DNA of 64,000 nt from Planctomycetaceae bacterium (GCA_011525745.1 WYBU01000076.1:47401-111400); one strand, 5' to 3'. Positions 48,206 to 57,987 are shown, counted from the first letter of the stretch. Notes: generated from the letters alone by a model not told the origin. Numbers and translations: made by a program.

Positions 48206-48602
48206 GCCTTGAAGGGGCGACACCAAACGCCACAACGCAAGCATGCCCTCACTCCTCTCCAGCGCTGCACATCCCGCAACGAATATCACTCACCGGGCCG
48301 CCCGACTCACGCCCGGGCATCGACTTACAAGCGAATCTCCCGCAAGGTCTTTCTTCCCTCCGTGCCTTTTTCAGTCACAAATTGGGTTGCGGCCGCAGCC
48401 TGCGCTGTGCCTCCCGTTTCGACGTTTCGACTTTCGACTTTCCCCCATGCCTTCTTCAACCCGTCCCCCCCGGAAAACCTCAACGTATTGCTTTCACCCC
48501 GTCTCATCCGCACAATGTCACATGGAAGTTCCATTCTTTCCGAAGCCGTTTCGACCGTGCCGGGGCGTCGCTTGGCCGTCCCCTGAATCAGGAGGTCCAA
48601 AC

Positions 48603-50558
48603 ATGCTCGTTCGCCGAATCCTGCTGTCGTTCCCCGTCGTCGCCGTTTGGCTCATTCACGCGACTCCCGCCCGCTCCGACGACGTCAAGCGCCACGAGAT
48701 CGGCCAGGTCCTGCTCGAAGACGTGCCCGAGGTTCCCGCCGCACTCCGCGAACGGATGAACCAGTTCCTCAACGTCCGCGCCGCGGGACTGCTCGATTTC
48801 GACGACACCGGCGAAAAGCTGCTCATCAGCACGCGCTTCGGCAACACCAATCAGCTCCACCTGGTGACGCAGCCCGGCGGCGCGCGCCGGCAACTGACGT
48901 TCTTCGACGAGCCGGTCCGCGGCGCGGCCTTCGTCCCCGGCACGAACGCGCGGCGCATCCTCTATTCGATGGACCGCGGCGGCTCCGAAAACAACCAGAT
49001 CTATCTGCTCGACCTCGCCGACGGCGGCAGCACGATGCTCACCGACGGCGCCAGCAAGAACGACCGTCTGACCGTCGCGCGTAACGGCAAACGGTTCGCC
49101 TTCTGCTCCACCGCCCGCAACGGCCGCGACTACGACATCTACATCGCCGACGCCGCCGACCCCAAACCGCGCCGCGTCTGGGACGTCTCCGGCATGTTCG
49201 CCCCGATCGACTTCTCCGCCGACGGATCGAAACTCACCGTGCTCGAATACATCTCCGAAAAAGTCTCGCGGCTGCACCTGTTCGACGTCGCCGTGTCGAA
49301 GGCGTCTGCCGTTTCACCGCCCGATCATCAGTTCGCCTACAGCGGCGGCGCCTTCAGCGCCGACGGCAAGCACCTCTTCTTCACCTCCGATCGCGACGGG
49401 CAGTTCCACGTGCTCTATCGCCGCGACCTGGCCGGCGGAACCGACGCCGCCATCACCCCCGATCTGCCCTGGGACGTCGAATCGATCGCCGTCTCGCCCG
49501 CCGGCAACTTCGTCGCGTTCACGACCAACGAAGATGGCCAGTCGAAGCTGTATCTGATGAAACCCGACGCGACGCGCTACGACCCCGTCACCTCGGTGCC
49601 CATGGGACTGATCGGCGGACTGCAATTCTCGCACGACGGCCGGCGGCTCGGCTTTACCCTCAACACGCCGAGCAGTCCGGGCGACGTCTACGTGTTCACG
49701 CCCGCCGATGGCAAGCTGACGCGCTGGACCGAAAGCGAAATCGGCGGCCTCAATCCCGACCGCTTCGTCACGCCGACGCGAATCGCCTATCCGACGTTCG
49801 ACGAAGTCGGCGGCAAGCCACGCATGATCCCCGCCTACTACTACAAGCCCAAAGGCAGCGGCCCGTTCCCGGTAGTCATCAGCATCCACGGCGGGCCGGA
49901 AGCCCAGTACCAACCGTCCTTCAGCAGCGTCTTCCAATTCTGGGCCGCCGAGTTGGGCTTCGCCGTCGTCGCTCCCAACGTCCGCGGCTCGACCGGCTAC
50001 GGCCGCGACTATCACATGCTCGACGACGGCATGAAGCGAGAAGACAGCGTCCGCGACATCGGCGCGCTGCTCGACTGGATCGAAAAGCAGGCCGACCTGG
50101 ACTCGCGGCGCGTGGCCGTTTACGGCGGCTCTTACGGCGGCTACATGGTGCTGGCCTGCCTGACGAATTATCCCGGCCGGATCAAGGCCGGCGTCGACAT
50201 CGTCGGCATCGCCAGCTTCATTACGTTCCTTGAGAAGACGGCCCCCTATCGGCAGGATCTGCGGCGGGCCGAGTACGGCGACGAACGCGATCCCGAGATG
50301 CGCGCGTTCTTCCAGCGCATCTCGCCGCTGAACAACGCCGACAAGATCACCGCGGCGCTCTACGTGCAGCACGGCGCCAACGATCCGCGCGTGCCGGCCT
50401 ACGAGGCCGAGCAGATCGTGCAAACGATGCGAAAGCAGGGCCGCACCGTCTGGTACATGCTCGCCAGGGACGAGGGCCACGGCTTCGCCAAGAAGGAAAA
50501 TCGCGACCTGGCCATCCTCACCGCCACCATGTTCCTCGAAGATCAACTGAAGCAATGA
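48603..50558 (+). CDS. S9 family prolyl oligopeptidase-like serine peptidase
   Basis: 651 residues. A signal peptide (about 1-24) is followed by a beta-propeller domain (to about residue 390) and an alpha/beta-hydrolase domain. The catalytic triad is Ser510 in G-G-S-Y-G-G-Y, Asp594 in G-A-N-D-P-R-V and His626 in E-G-H-G-F. V-I-S-I-H-G-G-P-E forms the oxyanion region. It should cleave short peptides outside the cytoplasm, as acylaminoacyl- or dipeptidyl-peptidase. The ATG at 48603 has AGGAGGT 7 bases upstream; the longer frame runs into repeats. Confidence 0.93.
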   Translation: MLVRRILLSFPVVAVWLIHATPARSDDVKRHEIGQVLLEDVPEVPAALRERMNQFLNVRAAGLLDFDDTGEKLLISTRFGNTNQLHLVTQPGGARRQLTFFDEPVRGAAFVPGTNARRILYSMDRGGSENNQIYLLDLADGGSTMLTDGASKNDRLTVARNGKRFAFCSTARNGRDYDIYIADAADPKPRRVWDVSGMFAPIDFSADGSKLTVLEYISEKVSRLHLFDVAVSKASAVSPPDHQFAYSGGAFSADGKHLFFTSDRDGQFHVLYRRDLAGGTDAAITPDLPWDVESIAVSPAGNFVAFTTNEDGQSKLYLMKPDATRYDPVTSVPMGLIGGLQFSHDGRRLGFTLNTPSSPGDVYVFTPADGKLTRWTESEIGGLNPDRFVTPTRIAYPTFDEVGGKPRMIPAYYYKPKGSGPFPVVISIHGGPEAQYQPSFSSVFQFWAAELGFAVVAPNVRGSTGYGRDYHMLDDGMKREDSVRDIGALLDWIEKQADLDSRRVAVYGGSYGGYMVLACLTNYPGRIKAGVDIVGIASFITFLEKTAPYRQDLRRAEYGDERDPEMRAFFQRISPLNNADKITAALYVQHGANDPRVPAYEAEQIVQTMRKQGRTVWYMLARDEGHGFAKKENRDLAILTATMFLEDQLKQ

Positions 50559-50608
50559 CCGACCGCTCGGCACTGTAACCGCGTGGCACGGGCTTCCAGC
50601 CCGTGCGA

Positions 50609-51245
50609 ACCCAACTCTGATACGAGCCGCAAACGCCAGCGCCACGCTCATTCAGAGCCGCGAAGCGTCAGCGAGCGGCATCCAGCCCCTGCGAACCCAA
50701 CTCTGATCCGAGCCGCAAGCGCCAGCGCCACGCTCATTCAGAGCCGCGAAACGTCAGCGAGCGGGATCCAGCCCCTATGAACCCAATCTGATCCGAGCCG
50801 CAAACGCCAGTGCGGCGCTCATTCAGAGCCGCGAAGCGTCAGCGAGCGGGATCCAGCCCGTGCGAACCCAACTCTGATCCGAGCCGCAAACGCCAGCGCC
50901 GCGCTCATTCAGAGCCGCGAAGCGTCAGCGAGCGGGATCCAGCCCCTGCGAACCCAACTCTGATCCGAGCCGCAAAGGCCAGCGCCGCACTCATTCAGAG
51001 CCGCGAAGCGTTAGCGAGCGGGATCCAGCCCCTACGAATCCAACTCTGATCCGAGCCGCAAACGCCAGTGCCGCGCTCATTCAGAGCCGCGAAGCGTCAG
51101 CGAGCGGGATCCAGCCCCTATTAACCAAATTGATCCCAGCCGCAAGCGCCACCGCCGCGCTCATTCAGAGCCGCGAAGCGTCAGCGAGCGGCATCCAGCC
51201 CCTGCGAACCCAACTCTGATGCGAGCCGCAAGCGCCAGCGCCGCG
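50609..51245. repeat. Array of 86-base units, seven full and one partial
   Basis: Each unit reads AACCCAACTCTGATCCGAGC, CGCAAACGCCAGCGCC, CTCATTCAGAGCCGCGAAGC, GTCAGCGAGCGGGATCCAGC. Single units or halves occur near 2352, 27530, 54345 and 54545. All three frames stay open, which creates spurious Arg/Ser-rich proteins. No spacers, so no CRISPR. Confidence 0.9.
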
Positions 51246-51406
51246 GTCCCACACCGCCGATCAGCACGACCCCGTCCACCCCGTCCTCTCCGTCCATCAG
51301 CACCTGCCGCGCAAGCGGCAGCCAATCGCTCCCGGCCACCCCACCCATCGACCGTCTGCTCATACAATCTCGCCAGACCACCAGCCCCACCGCCGGAGCG
51401 TGATGC

Positions 51407-52555
51407 ATGAACAAACGAATCATCATCCTCGGCGCAGGCCACATCGGCCGCACCATCGCGCGCGACCTCGCCGCCGACGCCTCGCTCGATGCCACCGTCG
51501 TCGACTTCAGCGAGCGTAACCTCGCACGGCTGCGCGGCGTCGATCGCCTCGCCGTGCGCCGCGCCGACCTTGCCGACGACGCGGCCCTGCGCGACGCCAT
51601 TCGCGACGCCGACGTCGTCGTGGGTGCGCTGCCCAGCGCCATGGGCTTCCGCGCCCTGCGAACCGTCATCGACGCTGGCAAGTCCTACGCCGACATCTCC
51701 TTCATGCCCGATGACGCGCTCGCGCTCGACGACCATGCAAAAAAACGCGGCGTGACCGCCGTCGTCGATTGCGGCGTCGCGCCCGGCCTGGCCAACCTGT
51801 TCATCGGCCGCTGCGCCGCCGCCATGTCGCGCCTCACCGACGTGTGCTACTACGTCGGCGGCCTGCCGCGCCGCCGCTCCTGGCCGTACCAGTACAAAGC
51901 GCCGTTCGCGCCGCTGGACGTTATCGAGGAATACACCCGCCCGGCGCGATTGATCGAAAACGGCCGCCAAATCGTGCGGCCGGCGCTGTCCGATCTCGAA
52001 CTGATCGAGTTCGACGAAATCGGCACGCTGGAGGCGTTCAACACCGACGGCCTGCGAAGCCTGCTGACGACCATCCGCGCCGAGAACATGCGCGAGAAGA
52101 CGCTGCGCTATCCAGGCCACGCCGAGCTGATGCGCGTGCTGCGCGAGACGGGCTATTTCGGCAGGGATGAAATCGCCCTGCGCGATGGCCGGCGCGTGCG
52201 GCCGATCGACGTGACCGGCGCGCTGTTGTTTCCAATGTGGGAGCACAAGCCGGGCGAGGAAGAGTTCACGATTCTGCGCGTCATCGTCGAGGGCTTCCAG
52301 AACGATGCGCACATGCGCTTCACGTACGATTTGTTCGATCGCACCGATACGGCGAGCGGCGCGTCGTCGATGGCGCGCACGACGGGCTTTCCGTGCGCCA
52401 TCGTCGCGCGAATGCTGGCGGATGGCCGCTTGAAACGGCCGGGCGTATTCGCCCCGGAAGTCGTGGGCGAGGACGCGGCCCTGACCGAATCGCTGCTGAC
52501 CGAGTTAAATGCGCGCGGGGTGTGCGTAATGCAACGAGTCGAGGCGATCGCGTAG
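51407..52555 (+). CDS. Saccharopine dehydrogenase/lysine 6-dehydrogenase-like oxidoreductase
   Basis: 382 residues. The Rossmann start I-I-I-L-G-A-G-H-I-G-R-T-I-A is followed by the catalytic-domain pattern of this group: D-C-G-V-A-P-G-L-A-N, Y-V-G-G-L-P, L-D-V-I-E-E-Y-T-R-P and G-T-L-E-A-F-N-T-D-G-L-R. These fit the lysine 6-dehydrogenase-like branch rather than classical saccharopine reductase. The reaction here is uncertain (lysine or carboxynorspermidine-type substrates are possible). ATG 51407 has GGAG 8 bases upstream. Confidence 0.82.
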   Translation: MNKRIIILGAGHIGRTIARDLAADASLDATVVDFSERNLARLRGVDRLAVRRADLADDAALRDAIRDADVVVGALPSAMGFRALRTVIDAGKSYADISFMPDDALALDDHAKKRGVTAVVDCGVAPGLANLFIGRCAAAMSRLTDVCYYVGGLPRRRSWPYQYKAPFAPLDVIEEYTRPARLIENGRQIVRPALSDLELIEFDEIGTLEAFNTDGLRSLLTTIRAENMREKTLRYPGHAELMRVLRETGYFGRDEIALRDGRRVRPIDVTGALLFPMWEHKPGEEEFTILRVIVEGFQNDAHMRFTYDLFDRTDTASGASSMARTTGFPCAIVARMLADGRLKRPGVFAPEVVGEDAALTESLLTELNARGVCVMQRVEAIA

Positions 52556-52962
52556 TTGGGCCAGGCCTAGCAATCTTCGTGCCAAGAGAAACGGCCGGTG
52601 TCGTGCTCGTGCCGGAATTCACAAAGTAATTCGTGCGAATTGTGATGTATCCTTACTTCATGCCTGAGCAAGCCTTGCGCGCGAAGTCAGCGGGCGGAAA
52701 AAAAAATGCGCGACTTGGATTTCTCGTTTCGCGATTCCTGTGGTATTCTTAATATTGGAGTTTATACCCATTCTTTGGGGGATCGGAACGTCGCGTGCAG
52801 CGACGCCAAAAACAAGCGGTTCTTGCCGCTTCAAGTGCCCGGTGCCGACGTACTGGCAAAAGATACTGCCCTGTTGGCAGCCACCGGACACAACTCCGAG
52901 CTTTGGCCCGCCCCATTCTGGGGCGGGCCGATGTGTTTTTACGCCCCCGCCTGAAATGCAGT

Positions 52963-53349
52963 GGTGGGTCGTACTCGACCCACCATCCTCCATCGCGTAA
53001 CGAGCCGCGTAGGGTGGGTCGTACTCGACCCACCACTCCGACGCGCAACGAGAAATGGTGGGTTGAGCCACGTAGGGTGGGTCGTACTCGACCCACCATC
53101 CTCCATCGCGTAACGAGCCGCGTAGGGTGGGTCGTACTCGACCCACCACTCCGACGCGCAACGAGAAATGGTGGGTTGAGTACAACCCACCCTACGAAGC
53201 TCGACCCACCACCCTCCGTCACACAACGTGCCGCGTAGGGTGGGTCGTACTCGACCCACCAATCCGACGCGCAACGACCGTAGGGTGGGTCGTACTCGAC
53301 CCACCACTCCGACGCGCAACGAGAAATGGTGGGTTGAGTACAACCCACC
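52963..53349. repeat. Array of GGTGGGTCG/CGACCCACC hairpins with covarying variants
   Basis: Six hairpins with arms GGTGGGTCG and CGACCCACC around TACT start at 52963, 53013, 53076, 53126, 53239 and 53284. Two more, at 53170 and 53328, have arms GGTGGGTTG and CAACCCACC around AGTA. They are the reverse orientation with one pair changed on both sides. The array runs up to the stop codon of the methyltransferase gene. The rest of the 52556-52962 gap shows no gene. Confidence 0.92.
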
Positions 53350-54213
53350 CTACTCCGATTCACGCGTCGCCTCATCCCCTTGCGCCTCGCCCGTCATCGG
53401 CACAAACGCCACCGGCGCGACGTTTCGCCGATCCAGCGTCCCGTCCGCCTTCTTCGTCATCACCAGCAAATCCTGACCCCACAGGTCCGTATCGACCGGA
53501 ATCACCATCCGGCCGCCGACGCGCAACTGTTCCACCAGCGCCGGCGGCGGGCGCGGCGCGGCGCACGTTACGATGATCGCGTCGAACGGCGCCTCCTCCG
53601 GCCAGCCGCGGAACCCGTCGCCGATGCGCGCCTGAATCATCGCGTACCCCTTCTCGCGCAGCAGATCGATCGTCTGTTTCGCCAGCGGCTCGACGATCTC
53701 GATCGTGAACACGTGCGCCCTCAGCTCCGACAGCACCGCCGCCTGATACCCCGAGCCGGTTCCGATCTCCAGCACCTTGTCCCCCGGCTTGACGGCCAGC
53801 AGTTCCGTCATCAGCGCCACGACGTACGGCTGCGAGATCGTCTGATCGTGGCCGATCGGCAGCGGGCCGTCGTCGTACGCGCGCGAGCGCAGCCCGCGCG
53901 GCACGAACCAGTGCCGCGGCACGTCGCGCATCGCCCGCAGCACGCGCGAATCGCGCACGCCCCGCGCGGCGATCTGCTGCGCGACCATCCGATGACGCTG
54001 TTCGCGCAGTTCGTCCGTGCGCGGCGGGGCAGGCGACGAAGCGCTGGCGGTCGCCGGGGCCGACGCCGTGGAAGTCGGCGGCGACGAAGCCGACGCCGGC
54101 GGCCGATCGCAGCCGGCCAGGATCAGCGAAGCGGTGATGGGAACCAGCGCCCGCCGCGCGGGCGGGCGGCGTGAAAGGAATCGACGCAGCCAGACAACGA
54201 GGGAGTCGCACAT
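53350..54213 (-). CDS. pcm: Lipoprotein protein-L-isoaspartate O-methyltransferase
   Basis: 287 residues. The N-terminus ends in L-I-L-A-G-C, a lipobox, so the protein should be lipid-anchored outside the cytoplasm; a Ser/Ala/Pro linker follows. From about residue 70 it is a PCMT: V-P-R-H-W-F-V-P, then T-I-S-Q-P-Y-V-V-A-L-M-T-E, the SAM-binding V-L-E-I-G-T-G-S-G-Y-Q-A-A-V-L, and D-A-I-I-V-T-C-A-A. PCMT repairs isoaspartyl damage using S-adenosylmethionine. An extracytoplasmic form is unusual because SAM is cytoplasmic. ATG 54213 has AAGGAG 8 bases upstream. The TAG stop coincides with the edge of the hairpin array. Confidence 0.88.
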   Translation of the reverse strand: MCDSLVVWLRRFLSRRPPARRALVPITASLILAGCDRPPASASSPPTSTASAPATASASSPAPPRTDELREQRHRMVAQQIAARGVRDSRVLRAMRDVPRHWFVPRGLRSRAYDDGPLPIGHDQTISQPYVVALMTELLAVKPGDKVLEIGTGSGYQAAVLSELRAHVFTIEIVEPLAKQTIDLLREKGYAMIQARIGDGFRGWPEEAPFDAIIVTCAAPRPPPALVEQLRVGGRMVIPVDTDLWGQDLLVMTKKADGTLDRRNVAPVAFVPMTGEAQGDEATRESE

Positions 54214-54907
54214 GATCGCGCTCCTTCGGCCCGAGCGCGCGATCGGCCGGTCGCGCCGGCGAACGCCGCACCGAAGCCCCGCCGCCCGAACGCGCACGCC
54301 CCGCGGGATTGTAAACCGCCACGCAGCCCAATGCCGCTGCATTCAGAGCCGCGAAGCGTCAACAAGCGTCTCCCTCTCCCTCCCAGGGAGAGGGCCGGAG
54401 TGAGGGTCTTCCCGCCCGCCCTCCGGAGATGTCTCAGCGCATGGCGCCACTTTGCATCGCGCGCGTGGCGCCACTTTGCATCTCTGGCGTGGCGCCACCT
54501 TGCATCGCGCGCATGGCGCCATCTTGCATCGCGCGCAACTCCCCCTCTGATCCGAGCCCCAAGCGCCAGCGCTGGGGGCGACCGATCACTGAGACCGGCC
54601 CTCCGGAATGGCGCAGACCACCCCAATTCTTCAACCCGAAGGGTTCAAAGACAAAAGACATTAGCCGGCGGTGGAGGCCGAAGGCCGACACCGCCGGTCA
54701 CCGACGCCCCTCTTCGACCGCACCCTGAGGGGGTACCAGCGTCGCTCATTCGCCACATGCGTATGACGCCTGCAAATCGACCCTGCTGCGCACTGACTGA
54801 TGCAAGAACGCCGCGATTGCTCATTCCCGATCCCACGTTCCGCCCCGCGCGCGACCCCGCCCCAGACGCTATGATGACAACCCACCGAGCCGCCAAGGAG
54901 CCGATTC
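54214..54907. other. Intergenic region of 694 bases with short repeats
   Basis: It contains a partial unit of the 86-base family near 54343, the 24-base array at 54441, and CCAAGCGCCAGCGCTGGGGG near 54560. TATGATG near 54868 may be a -10 box for the next gene. No gene is convincing. Confidence 0.45.
54441..54536. repeat. Four tandem 24-base units
   Basis: RTGGCGCCAYYTTGCATCGC plus GCGC, starting at 54441, 54465, 54489 and 54513. A multiple of three, so one frame encodes a repeating eight-residue peptide, but no real gene surrounds it. Confidence 0.85.
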
Positions 54908-56047
54908 GTGAAGCCGCTGTCGGACTATCGCCGCCTCTTTCCCATCCTCGAACGCACCTGCTATCTCAACAGCAACTCGATGGGCGCGATGCCCGCCTCG
55001 ACCGAAGCGGCGCTGCGCGACTACGCCCGGCAGTGGGCCGCCGAAGGCGGCGAGGCTTGGGACGCCTGGCTGCCGATGATCGGCGAAGTCGCCGACCTGG
55101 CGGGGCGTTTCATCGGCGCGGGACCGGGCGAGCTGATTTTGAACCAGAATGTATCCTATTTTCAGGCCGTCGTCGCCAGTTGCCTCGAGTTCACGCCGCG
55201 GCGCAACAAGGTCGTGCTGGCGGCGCTCGATTTTCCCTCGGTGCTCTACGTGTGGGAACGCTTCCGCAAGTACGGCGCCGATCCGTGCATCGTCCCGTCC
55301 GATGACGGCATCGACATCCCGACGCAGCGCATCCTCGAGGCCATCGACGAGCGCACCGTCATCGTGCCGATTTCGCACTCCTACTACGTCTCATCGGCGC
55401 TGGTCGACATCCCCGCAATCGTCCGCCGCGCCCATCAGGTCGGGGCGCTGGTGCTCGTCGATGTGTATCAGACCGCGGGCGTCATGCCCATCGACGTCAA
55501 GGCGTGGGACGTCGACTTCGCCGTCGGCGGCAGCCACAAATGGCTCTGCGGCGGGCCGGGCTGCTGCTGGCTCTACGTCAAGCCGTCGCTGCGCGAAACG
55601 CTCGAGCCGCGCGCCACCGGCTGGTTCGCCCACGCCGCCCCGTTCGCCTTCGAGCCGCCGCCGATTCGCTACGCGCCCGGCGCCTGGCGCTACATGGGCG
55701 GCACGCCCGCCATCCCGGCCTACTTCGCCGCCCGCGAGGGCTATCGCATCCTGCTGGAAGTCGGCCTGCCGCGCATCGCCGAACAGAACCGGCGATTGAC
55801 GCAGCGCCTCATCGACGGCGCACACGAAGCCGGCCTGACGATCCACACCCCCCTGCCGCCCGACCGCCGCGCCGGCTTCGTCGCCATCGACTTCCCCGGC
55901 GCCGATCGGGCGCGTGACGTGCTGATCGCCGAGGGCTTCAAGCTCGACTACCGCCCCAACTGCGGCCTGCGAATCGGACCGCATTTCTACAACACCGAGG
56001 AGGAACTCGACAGATTGTTGACGCGCATAGGGATCGTCCATTCTTGA
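54908..56047 (+). CDS. Class V aminotransferase-fold enzyme, kynureninase-like
   Basis: 379 residues, PLP-dependent. The lysine that holds PLP is Lys211 in G-G-S-H-K-W-L-C-G-G-P-G; V-D-V-Y-Q-T-A-G gives the aspartate contacting the pyridine nitrogen. The opening C-Y-L-N-S-N-S-M-G-A-M-P and the end Y-R-P-N-C-G-L-R-I-G-P-H-F-Y-N-T-E-E-E-L are typical of kynureninases. Kynureninase splits kynurenine to anthranilate and alanine; no other tryptophan-degradation gene is near, so another class V reaction is possible. Start GTG 54908 has AAGGAG 7 bases upstream. Confidence 0.78.
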   Translation: MKPLSDYRRLFPILERTCYLNSNSMGAMPASTEAALRDYARQWAAEGGEAWDAWLPMIGEVADLAGRFIGAGPGELILNQNVSYFQAVVASCLEFTPRRNKVVLAALDFPSVLYVWERFRKYGADPCIVPSDDGIDIPTQRILEAIDERTVIVPISHSYYVSSALVDIPAIVRRAHQVGALVLVDVYQTAGVMPIDVKAWDVDFAVGGSHKWLCGGPGCCWLYVKPSLRETLEPRATGWFAHAAPFAFEPPPIRYAPGAWRYMGGTPAIPAYFAAREGYRILLEVGLPRIAEQNRRLTQRLIDGAHEAGLTIHTPLPPDRRAGFVAIDFPGADRARDVLIAEGFKLDYRPNCGLRIGPHFYNTEEELDRLLTRIGIVHS

Positions 56048-56121
56048 CCTACCCCCATTGCTGAATTGGCGCGCCACGTGATGGCACGCGGGCTGAACGC
56101 TCCTGCCACGCGGCGGCGCAA

Positions 56122-56224
56122 CACGGTCAAGCCCTTGCATGACACGTCTTGCGGATTCGGGAAGCGCGCCGTGCGCCACGCGCTGGCGCGCGCCAAGCGC
56201 GCCGTGCGCGAGGGCTTGACCGTG
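56122..56224. repeat. 103-base element with perfect 14-base terminal inverted repeats
   Basis: CACGGTCAAGCCCT (56122-56135) and AGGGCTTGACCGTG (56211-56224) frame a GC-rich core that has its own GCGCGCC/GGCGCGC arms. Single arms recur near 14295, 16412, 20375 and 34578. It looks like a small non-autonomous mobile element or a large hairpin; no target-site duplication is evident. Confidence 0.65.
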
Positions 56225-56331
56225 CCACTTCGGAGAAACGGTGTCGTTGATATCTGGCCGATTCAATAAAGACGAAGCGGCGATGATCGGTCGGTCCAAC
56301 GCCGCCGCCCAACTCGATCTGCCAAAACGAG

Positions 56332-56367
56332 AAGTGCCCGCGCCGATGAAACTCGACGCGGGCACTT
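56332..56367 (-). terminator. Intrinsic terminator-like hairpin behind the zinc-ribbon gene
   Basis: AAGTGCCCGCG and CGCGGGCACTT pair perfectly (11 bp) around 14 bases. On the minus strand the stem is followed by CTCGTTTT. Confidence 0.65.
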
Positions 56368-56404
56368 TAGGTTTCATCATTTGGTGCGGGATCAAACGTA
56401 CGAA

Positions 56405-56815
56405 TCAGCCGCCGACCTTCTTCGGTCCCATCGCGGGCCTCGGCTTGGACGGCGTCGGCCGACTGTCTTCCGACGGTTGTTCCGATCGTCCGTCATAGGC
56501 CTCACGCGCCATTTCCTCGGGCACCGGAGGCAGTTCACCCGTCCAGTTCGGAACCTTCCACGCCCTGGCTTCGCCGCACTTGTCGCACTTCAACTCGGCG
56601 TTCTTGTCCGCGCGGGCTTCCTTTCGCCGCTGATACTCCGAGAACGCCATCTTCATTTCGGCCCCGCAGCCCGCGCAACGAATCGTCACTTCCTCTTCGG
56701 CCTGCTGTTCGTGCACCGCCTGGTCGGGGTTGGAGGCATAGCTGGAATACAGGATTCCCACAGCCGCCAAGAGCAGGACTGCCGCAACCAGGCCCAGGAT
56801 TGTTTTCTTTTCCAT
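56405..56815 (-). CDS. Small membrane protein with a zinc ribbon
   Basis: 136 residues. One N-terminal transmembrane helix (about 6-26), then two CxxC pairs, R-C-A-G-C-G and K-C-D-K-C-G, about 30 residues apart, which can bind one zinc ion. The C-terminus is Pro-rich. It follows the prepilin-like gene on the same strand after 66 bases, and such a pairing recurs in planctomycetes, so the proteins may act together. Function is unknown. Confidence 0.7.
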   Translation of the reverse strand: MEKKTILGLVAAVLLLAAVGILYSSYASNPDQAVHEQQAEEEVTIRCAGCGAEMKMAFSEYQRRKEARADKNAELKCDKCGEARAWKVPNWTGELPPVPEEMAREAYDGRSEQPSEDSRPTPSKPRPAMGPKKVGG

Positions 56816-56881
56816 ATCAAGAATCTCTCAATACGCTGCGCGATATGACAAAATGTGCGATTTTGTCGCAAGACACGCGCT

Positions 56882-57763
56882 TTATGGATTCTCGCGGATC
56901 AGCCGTTCCGGGAAACAGTCAACCCGCCAACTGCGGCCGCGAATCATCACGTCGCGAAGCGGATACTCAGACGGATTGTACGATTGTGGATTCGTCACCC
57001 AACCCTGCTTGAGCACCGTGATGTTGCGCACATTGCCGTCGGTGAAAGCCACGTTAAACTGGCCCAGCTTCCCGTGCCAACCCGGGATATCAACGATATC
57101 GCCGCCGAACGGACCACCGGCGACGTATTCGGAACTTTGCAGATAGGCCTGTGCGAAGCGCGACTCGAAGAAGAGCACGACCTCTGCGCTTTGCGGAATC
57201 ATGCTTGATGGTCGCAGGAATGGCCCTACGCGAAGCCCATGCGTGCCTGCGTTATACCAGATGAACTCGCCTTGGTAGCTGGTTCCCTTTGACTCCCACA
57301 TCGACGTCACGGATGTCGGAAACGCATCAACGTACCCATTCGCCAGATCGACCATGCCTTTGTCGCCAGGGCACTGAAATTCGGAGAAGTCGTTCTTTTC
57401 AGAAACATTTCGCCCGAATTTCTGGCGATTCAGCGGCCGTGTCGTCGCGCCCCAGTTGCTCGGGCCGGCGCCACGGAACTGCGGATCCAACCCATCCGCG
57501 CCGCCGTGATCCCACGCTCCAAGCCCCAGCCAACCTTGAACGCTCAGACCACGCGGATGGATCACCGTGCTGGTGTCATCCACGGAATACGTCGCACCGA
57601 GCTGGGCCACGGTTCGAAGATTTGTGGCACACTTGGCCCGCATCCCCTCGTTCTTGCTCGCCGACAGCGCCGGCAACAACACCGACACAAGCAACGCGAT
57701 GATCGCGATCACCACCAGCAACTCGATCAGCGTAAATCCCTTGCGTTTCCTGCTTTCTGACAT
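56882..57763 (-). CDS. Prepilin-like protein with N-terminal cleavage/methylation signal
   Basis: 293 residues. The leader [20 protein letters not shown] is a textbook type IV prepilin signal. The C-terminal part has [10 protein letters not shown], the D-G turn typical of the planctomycete pseudopilin-like family. ATG 57763 has GAAGGAG 10 bases upstream and is preferred over the ATG 33 bases before it. A TATAAT box lies about 220 bases upstream. It resembles the pilin at 39031. Confidence 0.88.
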   Translation of the reverse strand: MSESRKRKGFTLIELLVVIAIIALLVSVLLPALSASKNEGMRAKCATNLRTVAQLGATYSVDDTSTVIHPRGLSVQGWLGLGAWDHGGADGLDPQFRGAGPSNWGATTRPLNRQKFGRNVSEKNDFSEFQCPGDKGMVDLANGYVDAFPTSVTSMWESKGTSYQGEFIWYNAGTHGLRVGPFLRPSSMIPQSAEVVLFFESRFAQAYLQSSEYVAGGPFGGDIVDIPGWHGKLGQFNVAFTDGNVRNITVLKQGWVTNPQSYNPSEYPLRDVMIRGRSWRVDCFPERLIRENP

Positions 57764-57981
57764 GTGTTTTTGCTCCTTCAAGGGCGGCCGACTCAACGCA
57801 AGGAGTCAAAAGAACCGCGCTTGAACTCGTTGTTTCTGCTCGCCCGCAACCCATCAACCACCGACGTAAAACGTCGACATGCAACTCCGATGCCAATAAA
57901 CGTCATTCTCAAACCCTGGCGACCGTTGCCAGGCCGCTCCCCCCGCGGAACGCGAGCGACGCCTTTCGTTCTTCGTGAACG

Positions 57982-57987
57982 ATTATA
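57982..57987 (-). promoter_or_regulatory. Consensus -10 box upstream of the prepilin-like gene
   Basis: TATAAT on the minus strand, with TTACGG 18 bases upstream as a weak -35. It is the most likely promoter for the prepilin/zinc-ribbon pair. The rest of 57764-58276 shows no gene. Confidence 0.45.

Noticed and set aside
52749..53375. Open frames rich in Trp-Val-Glu-Tyr-Asp-Pro-Pro-Tyr
   Set aside because: They are translations of the hairpin array in several frames on both strands.
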